Origin: Megachile rotundata
Lineage: Eukaryota; Arthropoda; Insecta; Hymenoptera; Megachilidae
DNA length: 64,000 bases
Direction of reading: 5' to 3'
NCBI RefSeq assembly: GCF_050947335.1
Contig: NW_027473363.1
Location: 975,629 to 1,039,628, forward strand
Both the position numbers and the translations under genes were made by a program. The notes below the pieces were generated by a model. The model made no database searches, was not told the origin of the DNA, and saw nothing but the letters and a program-made list of their open reading frames with translations. Each line of letters opens with the position of its first letter. Within the stretch, counting starts at the first letter, position 1. Shown here one piece after another: positions 14,816 to 28,514 of the stretch.

Positions 14816-15950
14816 GATCACAATCATGCGATCACAATCATACGATCACAATCATACAATTACTATCATACAATCACAATCATACAATCGCAAACAAAGA
14901 ATCACAATCATACGATCACAATCATACAATTACTATCATACAATCACAATCATACGATCACAATCATTAAATCACACTTATCCAATTACAATCTCCCAAA
15001 CACAGTCATACGATCGCAATCATACAAATCATAACCATACAATCACTATCATAGAATCACAATCATACAAAAAGAATCATACAATCACAATCATACGATC
15101 GCAAACATACAATCACAATCATACAATCATAATCATACGATCATAATCATACAATTACTAACATACAATCACAATCATACGATCACCATCATACAATCAC
15201 AATCATAGAATAAGAATCATACCATCCAAATCATACAATCACAATCATACAATCACAATTATACAGTGACAATCATACAATCACAATCATGCAATCACAA
15301 TCATACAATCACAATCATACAATCACAATCATACAACCACAATCATACAATCACAATCATACAATCACAATAATACAATCACAATCATCAATCACAATCA
15401 TACAATCACAATCATACAATCACAATCATACGATCACAATCATACAATTACTATCATACAATCACAATCATACGATCACAATCATACAATTACTATCATA
15501 CAATCACAATCATACATTCACAATCATACAATCACAATCATACAATCACAATCATACAATCACACTCATACGATCACAATCGTACAATCACAATCATACA
15601 ATCACAATCATAAGATCACCATCATACAATTACTATCATACAGTCACAATCATACAATCACAATCATAAAATCGCAATCATACAATTACAATCTCCCAAA
15701 CACAACCATACGACCGCAATCATACAATCATAACCATACAATCACTATCATAGAATCACAATCATACAAAAAGAATCATACAATCACAATCATACGATCG
15801 CAATCATACAATCACAATCATACAATCACAATCATACGATCACAATCATACAATTACTATCGTACAATCACAATCATACAATCACACTCATACAATCACA
15901 ATCATACAATCACAATCATACAATCACAATCATACAATCACAATCATACA
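14816..15950 (+). repeat. T-type segment absent from the second copy of D1
   Basis: Copy B of D1 jumps from the equivalent of about 14815 to the equivalent of about 15960. This 1.1-kb stretch therefore either was deleted from copy B or inserted here. It holds CATTAAATCACACTTATCC, a CTCCCAAAC unit at 14993, another at 15693 and the unit CATCAATCACAATC near 15388 that has lost bases. It is otherwise T-type repeat. Confidence 0.7.
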
Positions 15951-16246
15951 ATCACAATCATACAATCACACTCATACAATCGCAATCAAAGAATCATAAT
16001 CAAACAATCACAAACATACAATCATAATCATACAATCACAAACATACAATCACAATCATACAGTCACAATCATACAACCACAATCATACAATCACAATCA
16101 TACAATCACAATCATACAATCACAACCATACAATCACAACCATACAATCACAATCATACGATCACAATCATACAATTACAATCATACAATCACAATCATA
16201 CAATCACAATCATACAATCACACTCATACGATCACAATCGTACAAT
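15951..16246 (+). repeat. T-to-C transition block, copy 1
   Basis: Markers are CAAAGAATCATAATC, repeated ACAAACATAC units, two AACCATAC units and a final CGATCACAATCGTACAATCAGAATCAC. The final string marks the change from T-type to C-type and recurs at 24460 and 57888. It defines one of three ways in which T-type turns into C-type. Confidence 0.8.
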
Positions 16247-16925
16247 CAGAATCACACAATCACAATCGCACAATCACAATCGCACAATCACAATCACACA
16301 AACACAATCATAATCACAATGACAAACGCACAATCACAATCGCACAATCACAATCACACAATCACAATCACACAATCACAATCACACAATCCCAATCACA
16401 CAATCACAATCACACAATCACAATCACACAATCACAATCACACAATCACAATCACACAATCACAATCACACAATCACAATCACACAATCACAATCACACA
16501 ATCACAATTACAATCACAATCACACAATCACAATCGCTCAATCACAATCGCACAATCACAATCGCACAATCACAATCGCACAGTCACAATCGCACAATCA
16601 CAGAATCACACAATCACAATCGCACAATCACAATCGCACAATCACAATCGCACAATCACAATCGCACAATCACAGAATCACACAATCACAATCACACAAT
16701 CATAATCACACAATCACAATCACACAATCACAAACACACAATCACAATCACACAATCACAATCACACAATCAGAATCACACAATCACAATCACACAATCA
16801 CAATCACACAATCACAATCACAATCACACAATCACAATCACACAATCACAATCGCACAATCACAATCGCACAATCACAATCGCACAATCACAATCGCACA
16901 ATCACAATCGCACAATCACAATCGC
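16247..16925 (+). repeat. C-type leader with ATCGCACA variants
   Basis: C-type units are mixed with a G-bearing variant, ATCGCACAATCACA. There are also CGCTCAATC, CGCACAGTC and CACAGAATCACAC units and short runs of the bare hexamer ACAATC. The block with CGCTC, CGCACAGTC and CAGAATC is the same as J2, which elsewhere lies at the right end of C-type arrays, so here it sits at the left end. The counterparts are 24460-25265 and 57889-58490. Confidence 0.85.
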
Positions 16926-17041
16926 ACAATCACAATCACACAATCACAATCACACAATCACAATCACACAATCACAATCACACAATCACAATCACACAAT
17001 CACAATCACACAATCACAATCACACAATCACAATCACACAA

Positions 17042-17118
17042 TCACACAATCATAATCACAATCACAATCACAATCACAATCACAATCACACAATCACACA
17101 ATCACAATCACAAAATCA
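17042..17118 (+). repeat. Hexamer (ACAATC)n patch 1
   Basis: Here the 14-bp periodicity gives way to a run of ACAATC hexamers, then CACACAATCACAC and CACAAAATCAC. The same patch, with the same CACAAAATC ending, lies at 25.41-25.55, 28.61-28.74, 58.56-58.62 and 58.80-58.86 kb. Confidence 0.85.
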
Positions 17119-17625
17119 CAATCACACAATCACAATCACACAATCACAATCACACAATCACAATCACACAATCACAATCACACAATCACAATCACACAAT
17201 CACAATCACACAATCACAATCACACAATCACAATCACACAATCACAATCACACAATCACAATCACACAATCACAATCACACAATCACAATCACACAATCA
17301 CAATCACACAATCACAATCACACAATCACAATCACACAATCACAATCACACAATCACAATCACACAATCACAATCACACAATCACAATCACACAATCACA
17401 ATCACACAATCACAATCACACAATCACAATCACACAATCACAATCACACAATCACAATCACACAATCACAATCACACAATCACAATCACACAATCACAAT
17501 CACACAATCACAATCACACAATCACAATCACACAATCACAATCACACAATCACAATCACACAATCACAATCACACAATCACAATCACACAATCACAATCA
17601 CACAATCACAATCACACAATCACAA

Positions 17626-17732
17626 TCACACAGTCACAATCACACAGTCACAATCACACAATCACAATCACACAATCACAATCACACAATCACAATCACA
17701 CAGTCACAATCACACAGTCACAATCACACAAT
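17626..17732 (+). repeat. Local 70-bp higher-order repeat
   Basis: A pair of CAGTC units 14 bp apart (G at 17633 and 17647) is repeated exactly 70 bp, or five units, downstream (17703 and 17717). This is the simplest visible example of a multi-unit duplication within a C-type array. Confidence 0.85.
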
Positions 17733-19572
17733 CACAATCACACAATCACAATCACACAATCACAATCACACAATCACAATCACACAATCACAATCACACA
17801 ATCACAATCACACAATCACAATCACACAATCACAATCACACAATCACAATCACACAATCACAATCACACAATCACAATCACACAATCACAATCACACAAT
17901 CACAATCACACAATCACAATCACACAATCACAATCACACAATCACAATCACACAATCACAATCACACAATCACAATCACACAATCACAATCACACAATCA
18001 CAATCACACAATCACAATCACACAATCACAATCACACAATCACAATCACACAATCACAATCACACAATCACAATCACACAATCACAATCACACAATCACA
18101 ATCACACAATCACAATCACACAATCACAATCACACAATCACAATCACACAATCACAGTCACACAATCACAATCACACAATCACAATCACACAATCACAAT
18201 CACACAATCACAATCACACAATCACAATCACACAATCACAATCACACAATCACAGTCACACAATCACAATCACACAATCACAATCACACAATCACAATCA
18301 CACAATCACAATCACACAATCACAATCACACAATCACAATCACACAATCACAATCACACAATCACAGTCACACAATCACAGTCACACAATCACAATCACA
18401 CAATCACAATCACACAATCACAATCACACAATCACAATCACACAATCACAATCACACAATCACAATCACACAATCACAATCACACAATCACAATCACACA
18501 ATCACAATCACACAATCACAATCACACAATCACAATCACACAATCACAATCACACAATCACAATCACACAATCACAATCACACAATCACAATCACACAAT
18601 CACAATCACACAATCACAATCACACAATCACAATCACACAATCACAATCACACAATCACAATCACACAATCACAATCACACAATCACAATCACACAATCA
18701 CAATCACACAATCACAATCACACAATCACAATCACACAATCACAATCACACAATCACAATCACACAATCACAATCACACAATCACAATCACACAATCACA
18801 ATCACACAATCACAATCACACAATCACAATCACACAATCACAATCACACAATCACAATCACACAATCACAATCACACAATCACAATCACACAATCACAAT
18901 CACACAATCACAATCACACAATCACAATCACACAATCACAATCACACAATCACAATCACACAATCACAATCACACAATCACAATCACACAATCACAATCA
19001 CACAATCACAATCACACAATCACAATCACACAATCACAATCACACAATCACAATCACACAATCACAATCACACAATCACAATCACACAATCACAATCACA
19101 CAATCACAATCACACAATCACAATCACACAATCACAATCACACAATCACAATCACACAATCACAATCACACAATCACAATCACACAATCACAATCACACA
19201 ATCACAATCACACAATCACAATCACACAATCACAATCACACAATCACAATCACACAATCACAATCACACAATCACAATCACACAATCACAATCACACAAT
19301 CACAATCACACAATCACAATCACACAATCACAATCACACAATCACAATCACACAATCACAATCACACAATCACAATCACACAATCACAATCACACAATCA
19401 CAATCACACAATCACAATCACACAATCACAATCACACAATCACAATCACACAATCACAATCACACAATCACAATCACACAATCACAATCACACAATCACA
19501 ATCACACAATCACAATCACACAATCACAATCACACAATCACAATCACACAATCACAATCACACAATCACAAT

Positions 19573-19780
19573 CACCTAATCATAATCACTCAACCGCAAT
19601 CACACAATCGCAATCACATAATCACAATCACGCAATCACAATTACAATCACAATCACACAATCACAATCGCTCAATCATAATCACTCAACCGCAATCACA
19701 CAATCGCAATCACATAATCACAATCACGCAATCACAATTACAATCACAATCACACAATCACAATCGCTCAATCACAATCG
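19573..19780 (+). repeat. J1 junction, copy 1
   Basis: The array ends at CACCTAATCATAATC, followed by ACTCAACCGC, CACAATCGCAATC, ACATAATC, ACGCAATC and AATTACAATC. The pattern is then repeated 96 bp downstream (CAACCG at 19591 and 19687), so J1 is itself a doublet. Ten J1 copies exist, starting at 19573, 20621, 27600, 28954, 37135, 38617, 42198, 42420, 49137 and 51921, each at the right-hand edge of a C-type array. Confidence 0.9.
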
Positions 19781-20073
19781 CACAATCACAATCGCAAAAT
19801 CACAATCGCACAATCACAATCACACAATCACAATCACACAATCACAATCACACAATCACACAATAACAATCACACAATCACAATCACACAATCACACAAT
19901 CACAATCACACAATCACAATTACAATCACAATCACACAATCACAATCGCTCAATCACAATCGCACAATAACAATCGCACAATCACAATCGCACAGTCACA
20001 ATCGCACAATCACAGAATCACACAATCACAATCGCACAATCACAATCGCACAATCACAATCGCACAATCACAA
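19750..20073 (+). repeat. J2 block, copy 1
   Basis: CGCTCAATC, CGCACAATC and CGCAAAATC units are followed by a few plain C-type units, shortened units (CACACAATCACACAATAAC) and a second CGCTC group. It ends with CGCACAGTC, CACAGAATCAC and three CGCACAATC units. It always lies between J1 (when present) and the ATGCAAAC block. Confidence 0.85.
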
Positions 20074-20484
20074 TCATGCAAACACAATCATACAATAAGA
20101 ATCATACAATCCAAATCATACAATCACAATCATGCAGTCACAATCATACAATCACAATCAGACAATCACAATCATACAACCACAATCATACAATCACAAT
20201 CATACAATCACAATCATACAATCACACTCATAAGATCACCATCATACAATTACTATCATACAGTCACAATCATACAATCGCAATCATAAAATCGCAATCA
20301 TATAATTACAATCACCCAAACACAATCATACGATCGCAATCATACAATCCTAACCATACAATCACTATCATAGAATCACAATCATACAAAAAGAATCATA
20401 CAATCACACTCATACAATCGCAATCGAAGAATCACAATCATACGATTGCAATCATACAATCACAATCACAAAATCACAATCATA
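20074..20484 (+). repeat. T-type block L, class A, copy 1
   Basis: It opens with ATGCAAACACAATC (20076), AATAAGAATC and CAATCCAAATC. It runs through CATGCAGTC, CAGACAATC, CATAAGATCACC, AATTACAATCACCCAAAC (CACCC at 20313), CATAGAATC, CAAAAAGAATC and CGATTGC. The CACCCAAAC form, in place of CTCCCAAAC, and CGATTGC mark this class. It ends in a change to C-type after ATCACAAAATC. Confidence 0.85.
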
Positions 20485-20620
20485 CAATCACAATCACACA
20501 ATCACAATCACACAATCACAATCACACAATCACAATCACACAATCACAATCACACAATCACAATCACACAATCACAATCACACAATCACAATCACACAAT
20601 CACAATCCCTCAATCACAAT
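20485..20620 (+). repeat. Short C-type array 2
   Basis: About nine C-type units lie between block L and the next J1. The last unit before J1 reads ATCCCTCAATC; the related unit near 28940 reads ATCCCACAATC. This is the shortest complete array of the cassette series. Confidence 0.9.
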
Positions 20621-21136
20621 CACCTAATCATAATCACTCAACCGCAATCACACAATCGCAATCACATAATCACAATCACGCAATCACAATTACAATCACA
20701 ATCACAATCACACAATCACAATCGCTCAATCATAATCACTCAACCGCAATCACACAATCTCAATCACATAATCACAATCACGCAATCACAATTACAATCA
20801 CAATCACACAATCACAATCGCTCAATCACAATCGCACAATCACAATCGCAAAATCACAATCGCACAAACACAATCACACAATCACAATCACACAATCACA
20901 ATCACACAATCACACAATAACAATCACACAATCACAATCACACAATCACACAATCACAATCACACAATCACACAATCACAATTACAATCACAATCACACA
21001 ATCACAATCGCTCAATCACAATCGCACAATAACAATCGCACAATCACAATCGCACAGTCACAATCGCACAATCACAGAATCACAAAATCACAATCGCACA
21101 ATCACAATCGCACAATCACAATCGCACAATCACAAT
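20621..21136 (+). repeat. J1 copy 2 followed by J2 copy 2
   Basis: J1 starts 1048 bp after copy 1, giving a tandem repeat of the whole J1-J2-L cassette. The two halves of J1 are 102 bp apart (CAACCG at 20639 and 20741), not 96, because of one additional ACAATC hexamer. J2 differs from copy 1 by CACAGAATCACAAAATC in place of CACAGAATCACACAATC. Confidence 0.9.
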
Positions 21137-22384
21137 CATGCAAACACAATCATACAATAAGAATCATACAATCCAAATCATACAATCACAATCATGCAGT
21201 CACAATCATACAATCACAATCAGACAATCACAATCATACAACCACAATCATACAATCACAATCATACAATCACACTCATAAGATCACCATCATACAATTA
21301 CTATCATACAGTCACAATCATACAATCACAATCATAAAATCGCAATCATACAATTACAATCACCCAAACACAATCATACGATCGCAATCATACAATCCTA
21401 ACCATACAATCACTATCATAGAATCACAATCATACAAAAAGAATCATACAATCAGACTCATACAATCGCAATCAAAGAATCACAATCATACGATTGCAAT
21501 CATACAATCACAATCACAAAATCACAATCATACAATCACAATCACACAATCACAATCACACAATCACAATCATACAATCACAATCATGCAATCACAATCA
21601 TACAATCACAATCATACAATCACAATCATAAAACCACAATCATACAATCACAATCATACAATCACAATAATACAATCACAATCATACAATCACAGTCAAA
21701 CAATCACAATCATACGATCACAATCATGCGATCACAATCATACGATCACAATCATACAATTACCATCATACAATCACAATCATACAATCACAATCATATA
21801 ATCACAATCATACAATCACAATCATACAATTACAATCATACCATCAGAATCACACAATCAGAATCATAAAATCACAATCATACAATCACAATCATACAAT
21901 CGTAATCATACAATCACAATCATACAATCACAATCATACAATCACAATCATACAATCCAATCATACAATCACAATCAGACAATCAAAATCATACAATCGC
22001 AATCAAAAAATCGCAATCATACGATCACAATCATACAATCACAATCATACAATCACAATCATACAATCACAATCATACAATCACAATAATACAATCACAA
22101 TCAGACAATCAAAATCATACAATCGCAATCAAAGAATCGCAATCATACGATCACAATCATACAATCACAATCATACAATCACAATCATACAATCACAATC
22201 ATACGATCACAATCATACGATCACAATCATACAATCACAATAATACAATCACAATCAGACAATCAAAATCATACAATCGCAATCAAAGAATCGCAATCAT
22301 ACGATCACAATCATACAATCACAATCATACAATCACAATCATACAATCACAACCATACAATCAAAATCATACAATCACAATCAT
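21137..22384 (+). repeat. T-type block L, class C, copy 1
   Basis: It starts like class A (ATGCAAAC at 21139, CACCCAAAC at 21361, CGATTGC near 21492). After about three C-type units near 21.54 kb it returns to T-type with CATGCAATC, CATAAAACCAC, CATGCGATC and CATACAATCGTAATC. A CCAATC unit that is one base short lies near 21957, and M1 fragments (CAGACAATC at 21976, 22102 and 22256) follow. Related copies begin at 29485 and 32742. Confidence 0.8.
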
Positions 22385-24160
22385 ACAATCACAATCATAC
22401 AATCGCAATCAAAGAATCACAATCATACAATCACAATCATACAATCACAGTCATACAATCACAATCATACAATAACAATAATACAATCGCAATCAAAAAA
22501 TAACAATCAAAGAATCACAATCATACAATCACAATCATACAATCACAATCATACAATCACAATCATACAATCACAATCATACAATCACAATCATACAATC
22601 ACAATCATACAATCACAATCATACAATAGGAATAATACAATCCAAATCATACAATCACAATCATACAGTCACAATCATACAATCACAATCATACAATCAC
22701 CATCATACGACCACCATCATACAATTACTATCATACAGTCACAATCATACAATCACCGTCATACAATTACTATCATACAGTCACAATCATACAATCACAA
22801 TCATATAATCGCAATCACACAATTACAATCTCCCAAACACAATCATACGATCGCAATCATACAATCACAATCATACAAACGCAATCAAAGAATCACAATC
22901 AAAGAATCACAATCATACAATCACAATCGTACAATCACAATCATACAATCACAATCATACAATCACAATCATACAATAGGAATAATACAATCCAAATCAT
23001 ACAATCACAATCATACAGTCACAATCATACAATCACAATCATACAATCACCATCATACGATCACCATCATACAATTACTATCATACAGTCACAATCATAC
23101 AATCACAATCATATAATCGCAATCACACAATTACAATCTCCCAAACACAATCATACGATCGCAATCATACAATCATAACCATACAATCACTATCATAGAT
23201 TCACAATCATACAAAAAGAATCATACAATCACACTCATACAATCGCAATCAAAGAATCACAATCATACGATCGCAATCATACAATCACAATCATAAAATC
23301 ACAATCATACAATCACAATCACACAATCACAATCACACAATCACAATCATACAATCACAACCATGCAATCACAATCATACAATCACAATCATACAATCAC
23401 AATCATACAACCACAATCATACAATCACAATCATACAATCACAATAATACAATCACAATCATACAATCACAATCATACAATCACAATCATACAATCACAA
23501 TCATACGATCACAATCATACAATTACTATCATACAATCACAATCATACGATCACAATCATACGATCACCATCATACAATTACTATCATACAGTCACAATC
23601 ATACAATCACAATTATAAAATCACAACATACAATCGCAATCAAAGAATCGCAGTCAAAGAATCACAATCATACAATCACAATCATACGATCACAATCATA
23701 CAATCACAATCATACAATCACAATCATACAATCACAATCATACGATCTCAATCATACAATCACACTCATACGATCACAATCGTACAATCACAATCGTACA
23801 ATCACAATCATACAATCACAATCATACAATCACAATCATACATCACAATCATACAATCGCAATCAAAGAATCACAATCATACAATCACAATCATACAATC
23901 ACAGTCATACAATCACAATCATACAATAACAATCATACAATCGCAATCAAAGAATCACAATCAAGGAATCACAATCATACAATCACAATCATACAATCAC
24001 AGTGATACAATCACAATCATACAATCACAATCATACAATAAGAATAATACAATCCAAATCATACAATCACAATCATACAGTCACAATCATACAATCACAA
24101 TCATACAATCACAATCATACAATCACAATCATACATTCACAATCATATGATCACAATCAT
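22385..24160 (+). repeat. Segmental duplication D1, copy B
   Basis: It is the partner of 13060-14815. The copies keep the 13-bp unit CATACATCACAATC and the CAGTGATAC and CAAGGAATC marks, but this copy has AAAAAATAACAATC where copy A has AAAAAATCACAATC near 13.17 kb. After CATATGATC it joins directly to the equivalent of about 15960. Confidence 0.9.
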
Positions 24161-24459
24161 ACAATCACAATCATACAATCACACTCATACAATCGCAATC
24201 AAAGAATCATAATCATACAATCACAAACATACAATCATAATCATACAATCACAAACATACAATCACAATCATACAGTCACAATCATACAACCACAATCAT
24301 ACAATCACAATCATACAATCACAATCATACAATCACAACCATACAATCACAACCATACAATCACAATCATACGATCACAATCATACAATTACAATCATAC
24401 AATCACAATCATACAATCACAATCATACAATCACACTCATACGATCACAATCGTACAAT
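24161..24459 (+). repeat. T-to-C transition block, copy 2
   Basis: It equals 15951-16246: CAAAGAATCATAATC, ACAAACATAC, AACCATAC and the final CGTACAATCAGAATCAC. Together with the preceding copy B of D1 it shows that the 13-17 kb region was copied as one block that either lost, or had not yet gained, about 1.1 kb. Confidence 0.8.
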
Positions 24460-25265
24460 CAGAATCACACAATCACAATCGCACAATCACAATCGCACAA
24501 TCACAATCACACAATCAGAATCACACAATCACAATCACACAATCACAATCACACAATCACAATCACACAATCACAATCACACAATCACAATCACACAATC
24601 ACAATCACACAATCACAATCACACAATCACAATCACACAATCACAATCACACAATCACAATCACACAATCACAATCACACAATCACAATCACACAATCAC
24701 AATCACACAATCACAATCACACAATCACAATCACACAATCACAATCACACAATCACAATCACACAATCACAATCACACAATCACAATCACACAATCACAA
24801 TCACACAATCACAATCACACAATCACAATCACACAATCACAATCACACAATCACAATCACACAATCACAATCACACAATCACAATCACACAATCACAATC
24901 ACACAATCACAATCACACAATCACAATCACACAATCACAATCACACAATCACAATCACACAATCACAATCACAATCGCACAATCACAATTGCAAAATCAC
25001 AATCGCAAAATCACAATCGCACAATCACAATCACACAATCACAATCACACAATCACAATCACACAATCACAATCACACAATCACAATCACACAATCACAA
25101 TTACAATCACAATCACACAATCACAATCGCTCAATCACAATCGCACAATCACAATCGCACAATCACAATCGCACAGTCACAATCGCACAATCACAGAATC
25201 ACACAATCACAATCGCACAATCACAATCGCACAATCACAATCGCACAATCACAGAATCACACAAT
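24460..25265 (+). repeat. C-type leader, copy 2, with embedded C-type run
   Basis: It corresponds to 16247-16925, but with a run of about 32 plain C-type units at 24.52-24.96 kb that the first copy does not have. A CGCACAATC/TTGCAAAATC group, then CGCTC, CGCACAGTC and two CACAGAATC units follow. The added run shows a C-type array that grew inside an existing block. Confidence 0.8.
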
Positions 25266-27599
25266 CACAATCACACAATCATAATCACACAATCACAATC
25301 ACACAATCACAAACACACAATCACAATCACACAATCACAATCACACAATCACAATCACACAATCACAATCACACAATCACAATCACACAATCACAATCAC
25401 ACAATCACAATCACACAATCACAATCACAATCACAATCACAATCACAATCACAATCACAATCACAATCACACAATCACACAATCACAATCACAATCACAA
25501 TCACAATCACAATCACAATCACACAATCACACAATCACAATCACAAAATCACAATCACACAATCACAATCACACAATCACAATCACACAATCACAATCAC
25601 ACAACCACAATCACACAATCACAATCACACAATCACAATCACACAATCACAATCACACAATCACAATCACACAATCACAATCACACAATCACAATCACAC
25701 AATCACAATCACACAATCACAATCACACAATCACAATCACACAATCACAATCACACAATCACAATCACACAATCACAATCACACAATCACAATCACACAA
25801 TCACAATCACACAATCACAATCACACAATCACAATCACACAATCACAATCACACAATCACAATCACACAATCACAATCACACAATCACAATCACACAACC
25901 ACAATCACACAATCACAATCACACAATCACAATCACACAATCACAATCACACAACCACAATCACACAATCACAATCACACAATCACAATCACACAATCAC
26001 AATCACACAATCACAATCACACAATCACAATCACACAATCACAATCACACAATCACAATCACACAATCACAATCACACAATCACAATCACACAATCACAA
26101 TCACACAATCACAATCACACAATCACAATCACACAATCACAATCACACAATCACAATCACACAATCACAATCACACAATCACAATCACACAATCACAATC
26201 ACACAATCACAATCACACAATCACAATCACACAATCACAATCACACAATCACAATCACACAATCACAATCACACAATCACAATCACACAATCACAATCAC
26301 ACAATCACAATCACACAATCACAATCACACAATCACAATCACACAATCACAATCACACAATCACAATCACACAATCACAATCACACAATCACAATCACAC
26401 AATCACAATCACACAATCACAATCACACAATCACAATCACACAATCACAATCACACAATCACAATCACACAATCACAATCACACAATCACAATCACACAA
26501 TCACAATCACACAATCACAATCACACAATCACAATCACACAATCACAATCACACAATCACAATCACACAATCACAATCACACAATCACAATCACACAATC
26601 ACAATCACACAATCACAATCACACAATCACAATCACACAATCACAATCACACAATCACAATCACACAATCACAATCACACAATCACAATCACACAATCAC
26701 AATCACACAATCACAATCACACAATCACAATCACACAATCACAATCACACAATCACAATCACACAATCACAATCACACAATCACAATCACACAATCACAA
26801 TCACACAATCACAATCACACAATCACAATCACACAATCACAATCACACAATCACAATCACACAATCACAATCACACAATCACAATCACACAATCACAATC
26901 ACACAATCACAATCACACAATCACAATCACACAATCACAATCACACAATCACAATCACACAATCACAATCACACAATCACAATCACACAATCACAATCAC
27001 ACAATCACAATCACACAATCACAATCACACAATCACAATCACACAATCACAATCACACAATCACAATCACACAATCACAATCACACAATCACAATCACAC
27101 AATCACAATCACACAATCACAATCACACAATCACAATCACACAATCACAATCACACAATCACAATCACACAATCACAATCACACAATCACAATCACACAA
27201 TCACAATCACACAATCACAATCACACAATCACAATCACACAATCACAATCACACAATCACAATCACACAATCACAATCACACAATCACAATCACACAATC
27301 ACAATCACACAATCACAATCACACAATCACAATCACACAATCACAATCACACAATCACAATCACACAATCACAATCACACAATCACAATCACACAATCAC
27401 AATCACACAATCACAATCACACAATCACAATCACACAATCACAATCACACAATCACAATCACACAATCACAATTACACAATCACAATCACACAATCACAA
27501 TCACACAATCACAATCACACAATCACAATCACACAATCACAATCACACAATCACAATCACACAATCACAATCACACAATCACAATCACACAATCACAAT
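25266..27599 (+). repeat. C-type array 3
   Basis: C-type units fill about 2.3 kb, of which the part right of the hexamer patch (from 25555) spans about 2.0 kb or 146 units. Sparse variants are CACAACCAC near 25604, 25897 and 25952 and AATTACAC near 27473. It ends at J1, whose first unit here reads CCTAATCGTAATC instead of CCTAATCATAATC. Confidence 0.95.
25410..25553 (+). repeat. Hexamer (ACAATC)n patch 2, double
   Basis: Two runs of ACAATC hexamers (about 25415-25470 and 25485-25523) are each followed by CACACAATCACACAATC. The second is followed by CACAAAATCAC. The patch at 28.61-28.74 kb has the same double structure. Confidence 0.85.
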
Positions 27600-28100
27600 C
27601 ACCTAATCGTAATCACTCAACCGCAATCACACAATCGCAATCACATAATCACAATCACGCAATCACAATTACAATCACAATCACACAATCACAATCGCTC
27701 AATCATAATCACTCAACCGCAATCACACAATCGCAATCACATAATCACAATCACGCAATCACAATTCCAATCACAATCACACAATCACAATCGCTCAATC
27801 ACAATCGCACAATCACAATCGCAAAATCACAATCGCACAATCACAATCACACAATCACAATCACACAATCACAATCACACAATCACACAATAACAATCAC
27901 ACAATCACAATCACACAATCACACAATCACAATCACACAATCACAATTACAATCACAATCACACAATCACAATCGCTCAATCACAATCGCACAATAACAA
28001 TCGCACAATCACAATCGCACAGTCACAATCGCACAATCACAGAATCACACAATCACAATCGCACAATCACAATCGCACAATCACAATCGCACAATCACAA
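27600..28100 (+). repeat. J1 copy 3 followed by J2 copy 3
   Basis: The doublet spacing is 96 bp by marker order, as in copy 1. The second half contains AATTCCAATC where the other copies have AATTACAATC. J2 follows in the form CACAGAATCACACAATC. Confidence 0.9.
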
Positions 28101-28514
28101 TCATGCAAACACAATCATACAATAAGAATCATACAATCCAAATCATACAATCACAATCATGCAGTCACAATCATACAATCACAATCAGACAATCACAATC
28201 ATACAACCACAATCATACAATCACAATCATACAATCACAATCATACAATCACACTCATAAGATCACCATCATACAATTACTATCATACAGTCACAATCAT
28301 ACAATCGCAATCATAAAATCGCAATCATATAATTACAATCACCCAAACACAATCATACGATCGCAATCATACAATCCTAACCATACAATCACTATCATAG
28401 AATCACAATCATACAAAAAGAATCATACAATCACACTCATACAATCGCAATCAAAGAATCACAATCATACGATTGCAATCATACAATCACAATCACAAAA
28501 TCACAATCATACAA
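28101..28514 (+). repeat. T-type block L, class A, copy 2
   Basis: ATGCAAAC lies at 28103 and CACCC at 28340. It is the counterpart of 20074-20484 at an offset of 8027 bp and is nearly identical by eye (CAAAGAATC here, CGAAGAATC at 20.43 kb). Confidence 0.85.

Larger units (their letters stand above)
1..16246 (+). repeat. Diverged T-type 14-bp satellite domain
   Basis: The whole stretch is a head-to-tail array of ACAATCACAATCAT with almost every unit in register. Units differ by point changes and occasional 1-2 bp indels. Recurrent variants are CGATC for CAATC, ATCGC for ATCAC, CAGTC, TAAAATC, AATTAC and CAAAGAATC. Runs of identical consensus units are short, usually fewer than ten. Variant units recur in the same order at distant places, so the domain grew by duplication of blocks of hundreds to thousands of bp as well as by single-unit slippage. 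No non-repeat sequence of gene size lies anywhere in it. The modules listed separately are the recognisable duplicated blocks; the rest is ordinary T-type repeat. Confidence 0.95.
16926..19572 (+). repeat. C-type array 1
   Basis: This is a head-to-tail array of ACAATCACAATCAC, about 2.6 kb, interrupted by the hexamer patch near 17.05 kb. Eight units carry CACAGTCAC, with the G at 17633, 17647, 17703, 17717, 18157, 18255, 18367 and 18381. All these spacings are multiples of 14. From about 18.4 to 19.57 kb the units are identical by eye. The right edge is the J1 junction. Confidence 0.95.

Noticed and set aside
19573..19780. Terminator or structured RNA in J1
   Set aside because: The + strand is almost free of G, so no stable stem can form, and no poly-T follows. 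The same holds for tRNA and rRNA throughout the window.
20446..21801. Open frame of 451 codons across J1, J2 and block L
   Set aside because: It crosses several repeat classes with no coding signature; all three frames are similarly open nearby. The frames at 28103, 28473, 49640 and 52416 are rejected for the same reason.
24002..27997. Open frame of 1331 codons encoding a His/Asn/Gln/Thr-rich 14-residue repeat
   Set aside because: The unit contains no stop triplet in any + frame and its length is not a multiple of 3, so long open frames are guaranteed. The peptide has no signal peptide, domain or change in composition, the ATG is a chance T-type variant, and the stop is the shortened AATAAC unit.
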